In this document: one piece after another, positions 44,381 to 54,625 of the stretch
How the letters are laid out: each line of letters opens with the position of its first letter
Position numbering within the stretch: the stretch's first letter is position 1
From: an uncultured Christensenellaceae bacterium
Lineage (GTDB): Bacteria > Bacillota > Clostridia > Christensenellales > UBA3700
Direction: 5' to 3'
DNA length: 64,000 bases
Assembly: GCA_944380295.1 (NCBI GenBank)
Contig: CALWHE010000005.1
Location: 1 to 64,000, forward strand
The notes under the pieces: model-generated
What the model was told of the DNA's origin: nothing
Seen by the model: the letters and a program-made list of their open reading frames with translations, nothing else
The model's database searches: none
Made by a program: the position numbers and the translations under genes

Positions 44381-47300
44381 ATGGAAAATATGGGAAGGAC
44401 TAGAAAAAGCACGTTTTTGTCAGTCATAATTCTTGTTCTCGCAACGACGGTTGCGCTTCTCGGCGTTACCGCGCAGGGGGAAAAGACTTGTGCCGCAGAA
44501 AACGGCGATTACGGAGAAAATTACAGGAATCAGCTTGCGTTTTCAGCACTAAGGGGTTGGAACAACGACCCGAACGGATTGCTGTACGTCGACGGCACGT
44601 ATCATATGTACTATCAGTACAATTACGATCAGAGGAACGGTCAGACATATAACGGCTGGGGCAATATGAGCTGGGGACACGCGACGAGTACCGATCTCGT
44701 GCATTGGACGGAACAGCCCGTTGCAATACCCGCGTATCAGACGGTGGGCGGACAATATTACGAGATGATGTTCTCGGGAAGCGCCGTTTACGATAAAAAC
44801 AACACCAGCGGATTTTTCGACGCAAACGGAGGCAAAGGTATAGTTGCCATACTGACCCAGCCTCAGACTGCCGACCAGGGCGGCGCACAGAGACAGATAC
44901 TGGCGTACAGCTATGACGGTCAGAATTTTACGATATACGGCGAGATTCTCGGCAGAGAGGACGACGGCGGTATGGGAGACAACGAATTCCGCGATCCCAA
45001 GGTGTTCTGGAGCGAGAAGCATTCCAAGTGGATTATGGCGGTAGGCGGCGGAGCGGTCAGGATGTATTCCTCCAACAATCTCAAAGACTGGAAGTATATC
45101 GGCAGCACGGGCTTCTGGGGCGAGTGCCCCGACTTGTCCGCTTTCGAAACGGAAGACGGTCTGAAGTACGTGTTGATAGTTTCGCCCGAGGATAAGACTC
45201 AAAGCCACAATTTCAACGGTACGACTAAAAAAGATACGTTTTATCCCGCAGAGTATTACGTTGTCGGTTCTCTCGACGATAACGGACTTTTTGTTGCCGA
45301 CGGCGATATCCGAAGATTGAGTTACGGGATAGACAGCTATGCTATGCAGACGTTCAACAACGCGCCCGAAGGCAAGGTTTACGGCATAAGCTGGTCGGCT
45401 AGTTGGAAGAGCGTGGGTCAGTACGAGGCGGTACGCGAAAATTACAACGGCGGCATGACGATCGCGTGCGAGCTTAAACTCGTTAAAAACGTCGAGGGTG
45501 ATTATGTGCTCGAGCGCGTTCCCGTCGAGGCTTTCGACAGTCTCAGAGGAGATGCGATCGGGGAATATACGGGTACGGTCAGCGCAGAGACCGCGGCTTT
45601 GACCGACGTCAATGTCGATGTGTTCGATATGACGGCGACGCTCGATTTCAACGCGGGAGACGCGTCTTTCGCGCAACTCGAGATACGCGCGTCGGCTGCG
45701 GAAAAAACTGTGCTTCGCTACGACGTAGAGAGAGAAGAACTCGTGCTCGACCGTTCGCAGAGTTCTCTGATAGTAAAAGATACCGATTATTTTGCGTTCC
45801 CCGAACGAATACCCGTTAAACTCAAAGACGGAAAACTCGAGATCAGGGTGATAAGCGACAGGGCGTTCGTCAGCGTCTTCGCCAACGGGCAGAGCGCGTT
45901 TGCGGCGATATTCCCGCAGGCGGTCTCCGACGGTATGAAGCTGTATGCGGATGGCAACGTCGGAGCTGACGTGACAATTTACAGCCTATCGGGCATTTTC
46001 GGAGAAGTTTCGCCTTCTGAAAAGCTTATACAGAGTTCAAACAAGTTCGATCTTTCAGTCGGCGACAAGGTCGCGCTCGTAGTTTCGAATTACGCGCTCT
46101 CTTTCGACGAAAACGCAGTTTCTTACGAAGTCGTTGAGGGCGGAGAATTCGTATCTCTCGAGAGCGGGAGCGGCATAGCGTTCGTCACCGCGCTCGGCAA
46201 GGGATACGCTAAGATCAAAGCGGAATACGGCGGTCAGACGCTTTATACCGACGTCTTCGTATATGCCGATGGCTACGTCGGCGATATTGAATACGGCGCG
46301 AAGCTGTTCGGTTTTGCGAGACCCGACGACAACGGCATAGTGCTGTCTAGAGGCGACGGGGACGCGTTTATGTTTTCAGACGAATCAGCCGACGAGTTCG
46401 TCTATTCTGCCGATCTGTCTGTAAACGACGGCGGTCAGGCGAGCGGACTCATGTTCGGCATAAGCGACAACCGCTATTATTATTTCGTCGCTACTGCGGA
46501 TTTCAAGGACAACGTTATCAAAATATGGCGTTCCGACATCGGCGATCTTGCGAGAGTGTCTTATCCGTTCGGCGGCAGAAAGAATTGCCGTCTGACGCTG
46601 GAAGTCGTGGACGGAGTCGCCTATCTTACCGTTGATTCTGACAGCAACGCAGATCTGATATGCGCGCTCGACGGCTATGACGGAGGTATGCTAGGCTTCA
46701 ATACCTACAAGGCGGACACTCTGATCAACAACGTAACGCTTGAAAGGAAAGTTTCGTCTGCTGTCTACGACAAGAGCGCGGACGTGATCTTCCCGATCGG
46801 CGAACGCGAAGTGGTCAAAGTCGTCAACGTCACGGACGGCAGTTACCGTCTGAAAGAGGGAGAATACGCCGTTGAGAACGGACAAGTCGTGCTCAGGTCA
46901 GACTACTTGAACACGCTCGCTTCGGGTACTGAATACGTATTCAGAGTCGTTGCTGCTGACAGAGATTTCGACTTCAAGGTATCGCCCTTGTTCGAGCAAG
47001 CGACGGCGAGCGCGGGAAAACCCGAGTTTTCTCCCGACGAACAGATAACCGTTGCCGTCAGCGGCGCCGCAAACGTCTACGCGGTCAGGATAGACGGCAA
47101 AACTGCGGACGACGAGCTGATCTCCGTCCAGGACGGAGTCGTCACGGTATCCGCCGGTCTCGGACTGATAGAGGGTACCTATACCGTTACGCTTATCACC
47201 GACAACGGCAGACCCGAAGTCAGGATAGTCGTCGCGCGTCCTTACGATGCGTCGGGCGAAGCGGAAGAGCCCGATTTTACGTTCTTTATTATCGACATAA

Positions 47301-47386
47301 CTCTGTTTGCGATCTTTATAATCGCGTGTATAGTTTTGCCTGTCGTCAAAAAGGCAAGAAAAAAGGATGAGGAGAGGAAATCATGA
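44381..47386 (+). CDS. Membrane-anchored GH32 fructan hydrolase (levanase/inulinase type)
   Basis: About 1001 residues; the start is uncertain (ATGs at 44360, 44381 and 44390, none with a good ribosome site). N-terminal signal sequence, then the GH32 five-blade domain with WNNDPNG (nucleophile Asp near 63), FRDPK (Asp205) and GECPD (acid/base Glu248). A beta-sandwich, an Ig-like domain (about 545-630), a concanavalin/CBM66-like module (about 635-790), a further Ig-like domain and a C-terminal membrane helix with a KKARKKDEERKS tail follow. It cleaves beta-fructans outside the cell while fixed to the membrane. The stop overlaps the next gene (ATGA). Confidence 0.93.
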   Translation: MENMGRTRKSTFLSVIILVLATTVALLGVTAQGEKTCAAENGDYGENYRNQLAFSALRGWNNDPNGLLYVDGTYHMYYQYNYDQRNGQTYNGWGNMSWGHATSTDLVHWTEQPVAIPAYQTVGGQYYEMMFSGSAVYDKNNTSGFFDANGGKGIVAILTQPQTADQGGAQRQILAYSYDGQNFTIYGEILGREDDGGMGDNEFRDPKVFWSEKHSKWIMAVGGGAVRMYSSNNLKDWKYIGSTGFWGECPDLSAFETEDGLKYVLIVSPEDKTQSHNFNGTTKKDTFYPAEYYVVGSLDDNGLFVADGDIRRLSYGIDSYAMQTFNNAPEGKVYGISWSASWKSVGQYEAVRENYNGGMTIACELKLVKNVEGDYVLERVPVEAFDSLRGDAIGEYTGTVSAETAALTDVNVDVFDMTATLDFNAGDASFAQLEIRASAAEKTVLRYDVEREELVLDRSQSSLIVKDTDYFAFPERIPVKLKDGKLEIRVISDRAFVSVFANGQSAFAAIFPQAVSDGMKLYADGNVGADVTIYSLSGIFGEVSPSEKLIQSSNKFDLSVGDKVALVVSNYALSFDENAVSYEVVEGGEFVSLESGSGIAFVTALGKGYAKIKAEYGGQTLYTDVFVYADGYVGDIEYGAKLFGFARPDDNGIVLSRGDGDAFMFSDESADEFVYSADLSVNDGGQASGLMFGISDNRYYYFVATADFKDNVIKIWRSDIGDLARVSYPFGGRKNCRLTLEVVDGVAYLTVDSDSNADLICALDGYDGGMLGFNTYKADTLINNVTLERKVSSAVYDKSADVIFPIGEREVVKVVNVTDGSYRLKEGEYAVENGQVVLRSDYLNTLASGTEYVFRVVAADRDFDFKVSPLFEQATASAGKPEFSPDEQITVAVSGAANVYAVRIDGKTADDELISVQDGVVTVSAGLGLIEGTYTVTLITDNGRPEVRIVVARPYDASGEAEEPDFTFFIIDITLFAIFIIACIVLPVVKKARKKDEERKS

Positions 47387-48378
47387 GAAAGAGAAAAGCT
47401 GACGTCAACGCGACCGAAATTGAGACAGAAGCGACCGGATTGCCGTTGAACAACAAAAGCAGGTGGGAGAGCTGGAAGGATAATTTCAAGAGGAGAGGCT
47501 GGATACTGTTGTTTATCCTGCCCGCGGTAATATACATCCTGATATTCTGCTATATCCCGATGTACGGCATACTTGTCGCTTTTCAGAATTATATACCCGG
47601 CGATCCGATAATAGGCGAGGGCACTCAGTGGGTAGGATGGGAAAATTTCAAGACGTTTTTCTCCAACCCCAATTTCCTGACTTATTTCAAGAACACGTTT
47701 TTGCTGTGTATCTTGGGATTTATAGTCGGATTTCCGCTGCCGATAATCGTCGCGCTCCTTCTCAATTCGCTGAGATCGAAAAAGGCGAAGAAAGGTCTGC
47801 AGATATTGTACTACGCGCCGCACTTCATATCTCTGGTCGTAATGGTCGGTATGCTCGAACTGATATTCGGCTCTGACGGACTTATAGATCAGCTCAGCAT
47901 TCAGGCGGGCGGCGACGTCAACGGATTGCAGCTGTTCTTAAAACCCGAAGCGTTCAGACCACTGTTCATATTCTCGGGCAACTGGCAGGACTTCGGGTGG
48001 TCGGCGATAATATACCTCGCGGCGCTTTCTGGCGTAGACCCGTCGTTGCACGAAGCTGCAAAAGTGGACGGAGCTTCCAGATTCAAGCGTATATTCAGCG
48101 TGGATCTTCCCGCGATCGCTCCGACGATAGTGATGCTGATGATACTTTCGGTCGGCAATCTTATGAACTGCGGTTACGAAAAAGTATTGCTTATGCAGAC
48201 GCCCGGCAACCTCGAAACGAGTGAAATACTTTCGACTTACGTCTATACGTTCGGTCTTCTGCGCGAGCAGTACGGCGTAGGTACCGCGGCGGGTCTTTTT
48301 AACTCCGTCATCAACGTCGTGCTGCTTGTGATAGCAAACTTCACGTCGAAAAAGCTCGCCAACCAGAGCATGTGGTAA
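47383..48378 (+). CDS. Carbohydrate ABC transporter permease, LplB-type
   Basis: 331 residues with about six membrane helices after a charged N-terminal tail. PAVIYILIFCYIPMYGILVAFQNY is the typical start of LplB/YtcP-type CUT1 permeases, and the EAA loop reads EAAKVDGASRFKRIFSVDLP, the contact with the ATPase. Forms the pore with the next gene product. Overlaps the GH32 gene by four bases, so translation is coupled to the hydrolase. Confidence 0.93.
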   Translation: MRKRKADVNATEIETEATGLPLNNKSRWESWKDNFKRRGWILLFILPAVIYILIFCYIPMYGILVAFQNYIPGDPIIGEGTQWVGWENFKTFFSNPNFLTYFKNTFLLCILGFIVGFPLPIIVALLLNSLRSKKAKKGLQILYYAPHFISLVVMVGMLELIFGSDGLIDQLSIQAGGDVNGLQLFLKPEAFRPLFIFSGNWQDFGWSAIIYLAALSGVDPSLHEAAKVDGASRFKRIFSVDLPAIAPTIVMLMILSVGNLMNCGYEKVLLMQTPGNLETSEILSTYVYTFGLLREQYGVGTAAGLFNSVINVVLLVIANFTSKKLANQSMW

Positions 48379-48388
48379 GAGGTGGAAT

Positions 48389-49294
48389 ATGAATGCACAG
48401 GAACCCAGGATCAACGCTAAAAAGAACAAAATAAAAGAAAGCAAAACCGATTACGTGTATTACGGAGTGTGCGCGTTCATACTCGCTCTTCTCGCGGTAG
48501 TGGTCATATATCCTCTGTACTATATCGTAATAGCGTCGATATCCGATCCCGACGCGGTCATGACGGGCAAGGTCTGGCTTTATCCCGTAGAACTGACTTT
48601 TTCGGGTTACGGACAGCTGTTCTACCGCGAGGATATATGGAGGAGCTATTTCAACACGATCGCCTATACTGTACTCGGTACGGCGTTCAATGTTGCGCTG
48701 ACGATACCCGCAGGCTGGGCGCTGTCACGCGAATACCTGCCTTTTCGCAAGTTAATAATGCCTTTTCTGATAATAACCATGTTCTTCGGCGGCGGACTCG
48801 TACCTTACGTGATACTGTGCCGCTCTCTCGGGCTTTATCAGAATCCGCTTATCCTTATAATCGGCGGCGGCGTGAGCGTGTACAACGTATTTATGTGCAA
48901 ATCCTTCTTCCAGTCCAACGTGCCGAAAGAGGTGCTCGAGGCGGGTATGATAGACGGTGCGGGTGAGATCAGGACGTTTTTCGATATAGTACTGCCCGTA
49001 GCCAAGTCGATCATAAGCGTCATGATACTTTTCTATGCGGTCGGACACTGGAACAACTATATCGACGCGTATATCTTCAGCATAGACGAAAGCTTTTATC
49101 CGTTGCAGACTCTGCTGAACGGGCTTCTCGACGCAAACTCGGGCGGAGAAGGAGAGGTCGTACTTGAACAGATGAGAGCGGCGACGCAGATAAAATTCAC
49201 GTCGATAATAATAGCAACGATACCCATACTGATCATATATCCTATGATCGAAAAGCATTTCGGGCAGGGCGTGCTCGTCGGCTCGTTCAAGTAA
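48389..49294 (+). CDS. Carbohydrate ABC transporter permease, YtcP-type
   Basis: 301 residues, six helices; EAA-type loop EVLEAGMIDGAGEIRTFFDIVLPVAKS. Second pore subunit of the CUT1 importer. GAGGTG precedes the ATG, ten bases after the first permease. Substrates of this subgroup are usually oligo- or polysaccharide fragments, which agrees with import of fructo-oligosaccharides. Confidence 0.93.
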   Translation: MNAQEPRINAKKNKIKESKTDYVYYGVCAFILALLAVVVIYPLYYIVIASISDPDAVMTGKVWLYPVELTFSGYGQLFYREDIWRSYFNTIAYTVLGTAFNVALTIPAGWALSREYLPFRKLIMPFLIITMFFGGGLVPYVILCRSLGLYQNPLILIIGGGVSVYNVFMCKSFFQSNVPKEVLEAGMIDGAGEIRTFFDIVLPVAKSIISVMILFYAVGHWNNYIDAYIFSIDESFYPLQTLLNGLLDANSGGEGEVVLEQMRAATQIKFTSIIIATIPILIIYPMIEKHFGQGVLVGSFK

Positions 49295-49310
49295 GCGCGG
49301 GAGGAAAACG

Positions 49311-50924
49311 ATGAAGAAACCGATAATCATCATAGTTGCCGTAGTCGTCTGGATAGCCTGCGTGATACCGTTTGCGATGGGCACGGTAAAGGTGAGCGAG
49401 GGCGATCACGATTTCGTGGTGCTTGCGGTAAAAGAGGACGTTGTCAAGGATTACAACACGATGCCTGTATTTGAAAAACTGGCAGACGAAACGGGGCTTG
49501 ACGTATACTGGACTTTCAACACGTCCATGCAGTATTCCAACAACCCAGACCCCGTGGGCATAAACGGCATAGATGCGATATACCATTCGGGGTTCTCCAA
49601 CCTCAAACTGTACGATTACGGCAGGAGGGGCAGGATAATCGCGATCGACGAATATCTTGACAGCATGCCCAAGTTCAAGGAGATACTCAAAGCCCGTCCC
49701 GATATTGCAGAGGCGCTCAAATCTCCCGACGGGCACATCTATTCTTTGCCGAGAGTTGAGGAAATGGGACTCAAAGCATATCCCAACATCCTGTTCATCA
49801 ACAAGACGTGGATCGAAAAACTGATCGACAACGGGCAGATGCCCTCCTCGGTAAAACTGTCCAAAAAAGATCTGACAGACGGTCTCGACCTCAGTCGCGA
49901 CGAGTTCAAGGCGATAATTCAGAAGTTCAACGAGCTTGATATGGACGGCGACGGAAGCACCACCAACGAAGTGCCTCTCGCGTTCGTCAGCGGCAACTGG
50001 CAGGGCAACGAGTCCGATTTCATCGCGTCTTTCGGTGTCCCCGAAAACAAAGAGCACAAGACGATAGTCAACGACAAAGTCGTGTTCACTATAGAAGATG
50101 AAAACTGGTTCAGAGCTATATCTGAGATGAACGAGTGGTTCAGAGAAGGTCTGATACGCTCCACTTCTTTTACTCAGAGTCAGGACAGCTTCCTCGCCAA
50201 CGGTCAGGACGGCAGATACGGCGCGTTCTACTGGTGGGAGAAGGAGACGGTCGTAGCAAATCCCGACGATTACATCATTGTGCAACCGCTCAAGGATGAC
50301 GACGGCAACCGTTACGTCGGCGTAAGCAACGAATTGGAGATAGAAAAAGGCGAATGCGTGATACTGAGTACCTGCGAAGACCCCGAGGAACTTCTCGGAT
50401 ACTTCGACAAGTTCTTCGAGCCCGACTATTCGGCGCAGCTCAACTACGGCTCTATCGAGTCGGGCGCTTTTCTCAGAGAAGAGGTGGACGACAAGCTGAT
50501 CCCCAACGACGATCACGGCGAGCAGAGCGCGGACGACTTCCGTATGAAGAATGCGCCTTACGGGGTAGTATATCTGACCAAGGACGAATGGGCGAACCAC
50601 GTGCAGATGGAATCGCGTGCGGTACTCAGGCTCGAGAGATTGAAGCTTTACGTAAAGCCTCATTCGTATGAAGGTGCGCGCGGAATACCAAATCTGAATT
50701 ATACAGAGCAGGAACTCAAGGACCTCAACGTCCACGAGTCGTCGCTCGGGAACAACATCACCAAGTGGATGACCAATGCGATCATAGGTTCAAGCGCTCC
50801 GACAAGGGAATCGTGGCAGAGTTTTCTCAGCCAAAACAAGACCGCGATCGAGCAGATAAAAGCTATAAATCAGGCAGCTTACGATCGCTATCTGAAGGCA
50901 TTGCAGGCAGAGGAAAGTCAATGA
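49311..50924 (+). CDS. Extracellular solute-binding protein of the fructan importer
   Basis: 537 residues, close to the usual length of LplA/YtcQ-type binding proteins. N-terminal hydrophobic segment (about 4-24) followed by the bilobal binding fold; a calcium-site-like DMDGDGSTTNEVP loop at about 206-218 is common in this family. The lipobox is poor (Trp-Ile-Ala-Cys at 14-17), so it may be anchored by an uncleaved helix rather than by lipid. GGGAGGA precedes the ATG. The stop overlaps the next gene (ATGA). Confidence 0.88.
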   Translation: MKKPIIIIVAVVVWIACVIPFAMGTVKVSEGDHDFVVLAVKEDVVKDYNTMPVFEKLADETGLDVYWTFNTSMQYSNNPDPVGINGIDAIYHSGFSNLKLYDYGRRGRIIAIDEYLDSMPKFKEILKARPDIAEALKSPDGHIYSLPRVEEMGLKAYPNILFINKTWIEKLIDNGQMPSSVKLSKKDLTDGLDLSRDEFKAIIQKFNELDMDGDGSTTNEVPLAFVSGNWQGNESDFIASFGVPENKEHKTIVNDKVVFTIEDENWFRAISEMNEWFREGLIRSTSFTQSQDSFLANGQDGRYGAFYWWEKETVVANPDDYIIVQPLKDDDGNRYVGVSNELEIEKGECVILSTCEDPEELLGYFDKFFEPDYSAQLNYGSIESGAFLREEVDDKLIPNDDHGEQSADDFRMKNAPYGVVYLTKDEWANHVQMESRAVLRLERLKLYVKPHSYEGARGIPNLNYTEQELKDLNVHESSLGNNITKWMTNAIIGSSAPTRESWQSFLSQNKTAIEQIKAINQAAYDRYLKALQAEESQ

Positions 50925-51625
50925 GAGGATTGCAAAGGCTGGGAGAATATCTGTGGGAATTTTTCGTCGTTACCGCGATCGCGGCGGTGTCGGCGGTGAC
51001 GGTATTGCCGTTTTTCCCCGTGACGGTCGGGCTTGCCGATTATTTCGGCAAAGACTTTGAGACGCGCGCCTTCAAGGATATTTTTTCCGCCATTGCCAAA
51101 AACGCGAAAATTATAGCGGCATATACGCTTTTTCAGCTCGTCGCCATAATTTTCCCGGCATTGAACGTGTTCTTTTTCAATACGCACCCCGAAGCGTCCA
51201 ACGCGATAGTGCTCGGAATAAGCTATGCGGTGCTCGCGATAGGCTGTCTGTTCGCGATAACGGCGCCGACGGTGATAGCCAATATGAACGTTACGTTTTT
51301 TCAGCTTCTCAAAAATTGTCTTATACTTTTTTCGGGCGGCTGGGCAAACGGGATACTTGCGGCGATATGCGTCGCCGGCGTTGCAGCTCTGGTGATCTTC
51401 TATCCCTATGTCGTGGTGTTGACGCTGTACGCACTGCCTCTTACGGTGACCAAACTCATGAGAGAAAACTTTCTCAGACTCAAAGCAAAAGCTCTCGGCA
51501 CGTCGGTGTACGAATTGAAACAAAGAGAGAAAAGAGACGATTATCTCGACGAATACGGTAAAATAAAAAGAAATCCGCAGAACGTACGGAACGGAGAAGA
51601 CGACAATGAAGAAAAACACAATTAA
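50921..51625 (+). CDS. DUF624 / YesL-like membrane protein
   Basis: 234 residues with five to six hydrophobic helices and a long charged C-terminal tail. The N-terminal pattern LGEYLWEFFVVTAIAAVSAVTVLPFFPVTVGL matches the DUF624 (YesL) family, which is repeatedly found beside CUT1 sugar importers and whose role is unknown. Overlaps the binding-protein gene by four bases and the following lipoprotein gene by twenty, so it is tightly built into the operon. Confidence 0.88.
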   Translation: MRGLQRLGEYLWEFFVVTAIAAVSAVTVLPFFPVTVGLADYFGKDFETRAFKDIFSAIAKNAKIIAAYTLFQLVAIIFPALNVFFFNTHPEASNAIVLGISYAVLAIGCLFAITAPTVIANMNVTFFQLLKNCLILFSGGWANGILAAICVAGVAALVIFYPYVVVLTLYALPLTVTKLMRENFLRLKAKALGTSVYELKQREKRDDYLDEYGKIKRNPQNVRNGEDDNEEKHN

Positions 51626-53264
51626 AATCGCGATAGTTATCACGGTTGCGGCATTGTTGCTCGCGTTCGTATTGATCGGTTGCGACGAGGAGACGGTAAA
51701 CGCTGCGCCGCAAGTGGACGGAGCGCACGATTTCGACTGCATCGTCGATACCCCCGTGGATATTCTCGACGGAGTAGCTGCGCTCGACGACGAGGACGGA
51801 GACATCACTCCCGACATGGCGATCACGATTACCCCGGAGGCGGAGTTAAGGGACAACGGATATGCCGTTTTCCCCGAAGAAGGCAATTACCGCGTTACCT
51901 ATACCGCAACGGACAGCACGGGCAGAAGTACGAGCGAAAGCGTTATCGTAAGCGCTGTCGAAAGAGAACTCTATATGGATTTCAGCGAGGTCAGCGGGTT
52001 TAAATGCACGACGTCGGGCGGCGCGGCTCTGACAGATAACGGTATGTACGACGGCGTTTACCGCATAAAGGCGAGCGGAGCGGAGATTGCCGAGGACGTC
52101 AGTCTCAGCAGAGATTTTACGCTCACCGGCGGTGAAGAATACAGATTTTCTTACCGCTATTACAGCAGCAAGGCCGGCAGGGTCAACATACTTGCCGACG
52201 GTGTCGCGTTTGCGGTAAAAGAGATATTCAAGGGTGAAAACGTCCTCGAATTCTCATACGTGCCCTTAAACAAAGGTGAGAGCGCGGAGGTCGAAATATC
52301 CGTGCTTCTCGGCGCGCTTGAAGAATTCGAGTTCTATCTGCTCGGCGCGGAGTATACTTTCGCGCAGAACATAGACGGAGAGCTGTTGCAGAAATTCTCT
52401 CTGGCGGGCAGAGTTCACGGCAGATTCGACGGGACGAACGGCAACGCGTGGGTTTCCGAAGACGGAAAGGCGGCGACTCTCGAAGTCACTTCGGCTCACA
52501 ACGTCGATATATGGCGCGGAGGTATGTTCATCGATACGGGTCTCACGGTTTCCGCGGGCGTAGAATATACCGTGTCGTACACGATCGTCAGCAGCGAGGC
52601 AAAGCCTTTCGAGGTTATCCTGAAAAGAGATCAATGGGGTGAGAACAGGTATGACACTTTCGCTATAAGCGACGCGACTACAGCAAGCCGCGTGTCGCGC
52701 ACGTTTATTCCCGATGCCGACAATGCGGGCGCTTTCTGGATATACGTGCAGTCGGGCAATGAAGTCAACAACATAACGATTTCCGATCTCAGCGTGGTCG
52801 CGAAATCGGACGGCAACAAGACGGAAGTCATCACGCTCAAGGATTTCGTATCCAAGCAGGCAGACGGCTATCAGGGGGAATTGCATACGTTCGGCGGAAG
52901 CTTTACGTACACGATCCCGTCGTTCGCTCCGACCGACTGGCAGCAGCAGGTGATCGGACCCGAGTTTTACGTCGGCGGCAGCGGCGAAAATTACGTCGTT
53001 ACGTTCAAAGCCAAGGCGAGCAAACCCGTCGTCACCATTTTCGCTGCAGTCTTATACGGCGGCTGGGATCCCACATGGGTATGGTCGAGATTTACTATCA
53101 CGGAAGACGAGCAGGTGTACACTTTCTTCTGCAATTCCGTGGGCGGCAACAGACTCAACAATTTCGTCTGGCAATTCGGTTCTCAGGCGAATCAGGCGTA
53201 TAACGACGTAAAGATAGAAATAAGCGACGTAAAAATTTCATATAAGGACGCAACTTTGGACTGA
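51606..53264 (+). CDS. Lipoprotein with DUF5011-like and carbohydrate-binding-like domains
   Basis: 552 residues. Lipobox Leu-Ile-Gly-Cys at 23-26. Residues about 33-118 look like a DUF5011/cadherin-like Ig domain (DDEDGDITPDM, GNYRVTYTATDSTG). Three beta-sandwich modules follow (about 122-255, 258-400 and 405-552); the second (WRGGMFIDTGLTVSAGVEYTVSY) and third (TDWQQQVIGPEFYVGGSGENY) resemble CBM4/9-type carbohydrate-binding modules. No hydrolase motif. Probably holds fructan at the cell surface. Starts inside the end of the DUF624 gene. Confidence 0.82.
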   Translation: MKKNTIKIAIVITVAALLLAFVLIGCDEETVNAAPQVDGAHDFDCIVDTPVDILDGVAALDDEDGDITPDMAITITPEAELRDNGYAVFPEEGNYRVTYTATDSTGRSTSESVIVSAVERELYMDFSEVSGFKCTTSGGAALTDNGMYDGVYRIKASGAEIAEDVSLSRDFTLTGGEEYRFSYRYYSSKAGRVNILADGVAFAVKEIFKGENVLEFSYVPLNKGESAEVEISVLLGALEEFEFYLLGAEYTFAQNIDGELLQKFSLAGRVHGRFDGTNGNAWVSEDGKAATLEVTSAHNVDIWRGGMFIDTGLTVSAGVEYTVSYTIVSSEAKPFEVILKRDQWGENRYDTFAISDATTASRVSRTFIPDADNAGAFWIYVQSGNEVNNITISDLSVVAKSDGNKTEVITLKDFVSKQADGYQGELHTFGGSFTYTIPSFAPTDWQQQVIGPEFYVGGSGENYVVTFKAKASKPVVTIFAAVLYGGWDPTWVWSRFTITEDEQVYTFFCNSVGGNRLNNFVWQFGSQANQAYNDVKIEISDVKISYKDATLD

Positions 53265-53269
53265 CAACT

Positions 53270-54625
53270 ATGAAGACATTGAAAGAGATAAACGCGTATA
53301 TCAAAGAAAACAAGGCGGGCATCGATCCCCGTTTCAGACAAAGATATCACATGATGCCGCCGATCGGCTGGATGAACGACCCCAACGGTTTGAGCGTGTT
53401 CAACGGAAAGTATCATCTTTTTTATCAGTACAATCCGTTTGACGTAAAGCCCGGCGTGATGCTGTGGGGGCAATTTACTTCCGAAGATCTGATAAAATAC
53501 GTCGACGAGGACGTCGCGATCGTTCCGGATGCAAAATACGACAGCATTTTTTCGGGCGGAGCGATTGGAACGGACGACGGCTTGTGCGCTGTGTTCACTT
53601 TGCATCACGAGAGCGATTTAGTAAAAAAAGAGGAAATTTTCGTAGCGTATTCTGACGACGGCGTGACGTTCGGCGAAAAGACAAAGGCGTTCGACAACGA
53701 GGATCTCCCGGAATATATCAGTCGCGCGGATTTCCGTGACCCCTATCCCGTGAAGAGAAAGGGCGAGTATTTCGTGTTTCTCGGCGGCAAGGACAAGCGG
53801 AGCAACAGCGGAGTTATTGTCGTGCTCGGAGGCAAAGACCTTTCCCGACTTGAATACAGGTTCACGATAGGACCCTTTTATGAGCTGGGAGATATGGGTG
53901 AGTGCCCGTCGCTGTGCAGAGTGGGAGACAAGGATGTTTTCGTAGTGTCTGGTTGCAACGTTAAAGAGCGCGGCAACGACTTCAAAAACGTCAATTCGAG
54001 TGTGTTCATAGTCGGCAACGTCGATTTCAAAAAGGGAGAAATGACAGTCGATCTGATAAAAGAGATAGACAAGGGCGACTGCTTTTATGCGCCGCAATTC
54101 GTAAACGGCTCAGAAAGACCATTGATGATCGGCTGGCAGGAGATGTGGGGCAAGTCCTATCCCACGCAGAACGACAGAGACGGCTGGGTGGGAGCTTTCA
54201 CTATACCGCGCGAGATCTCGCTGAGAGAGGGAGACGTATTCCAGGCTCCCGTGAGAGAACTGGACAAATATTGTTCTCCTTACGTCGGTGACGGCGTGCC
54301 GCGTTGCGCACGTCTTAAACTCAGACTGACGGGAGACGGTAAGGTAGCGTTCAAAGGAAAGGACGGAGAGTTTTCCGTAGGCAGTGCGTCGGGTAAGATA
54401 TATCTCGACACAACGCTTTCCAACAATATGAACGGTTGCGTAAGAAAAACCGACGGCAGATACACTGATTGCGAAGTGCTCGTGCTCATAGACGTATCGG
54501 GTGTCGAAATATTCGTTGACGGTGGCAGAGAGACCGTCAGCAGCAGAATTTACATAGACGGCGGGTTGTCGCTTGAAACTGTCGGCAAAGCAGAAATATC
54601 AGCCGTGGAAAGGGTGGACGTATGA
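53270..54625 (+). CDS. Cytoplasmic GH32 beta-fructosidase
   Basis: 451 residues, no signal peptide. Starts with RYHMMPPIGWMNDPNG (nucleophile Asp37), FRDPY (Asp157) and GECPS (Glu211), the GH32 catalytic triad, followed by the C-terminal beta-sandwich. Typical of sucrose-6-phosphate hydrolase or exo-fructosidase. In this locus it should cut imported fructo-oligosaccharides to fructose. The ATG lies five bases after the previous stop with no strong ribosome site. The stop overlaps the next start (ATGA). Confidence 0.94.
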   Translation: MKTLKEINAYIKENKAGIDPRFRQRYHMMPPIGWMNDPNGLSVFNGKYHLFYQYNPFDVKPGVMLWGQFTSEDLIKYVDEDVAIVPDAKYDSIFSGGAIGTDDGLCAVFTLHHESDLVKKEEIFVAYSDDGVTFGEKTKAFDNEDLPEYISRADFRDPYPVKRKGEYFVFLGGKDKRSNSGVIVVLGGKDLSRLEYRFTIGPFYELGDMGECPSLCRVGDKDVFVVSGCNVKERGNDFKNVNSSVFIVGNVDFKKGEMTVDLIKEIDKGDCFYAPQFVNGSERPLMIGWQEMWGKSYPTQNDRDGWVGAFTIPREISLREGDVFQAPVRELDKYCSPYVGDGVPRCARLKLRLTGDGKVAFKGKDGEFSVGSASGKIYLDTTLSNNMNGCVRKTDGRYTDCEVLVLIDVSGVEIFVDGGRETVSSRIYIDGGLSLETVGKAEISAVERVDV

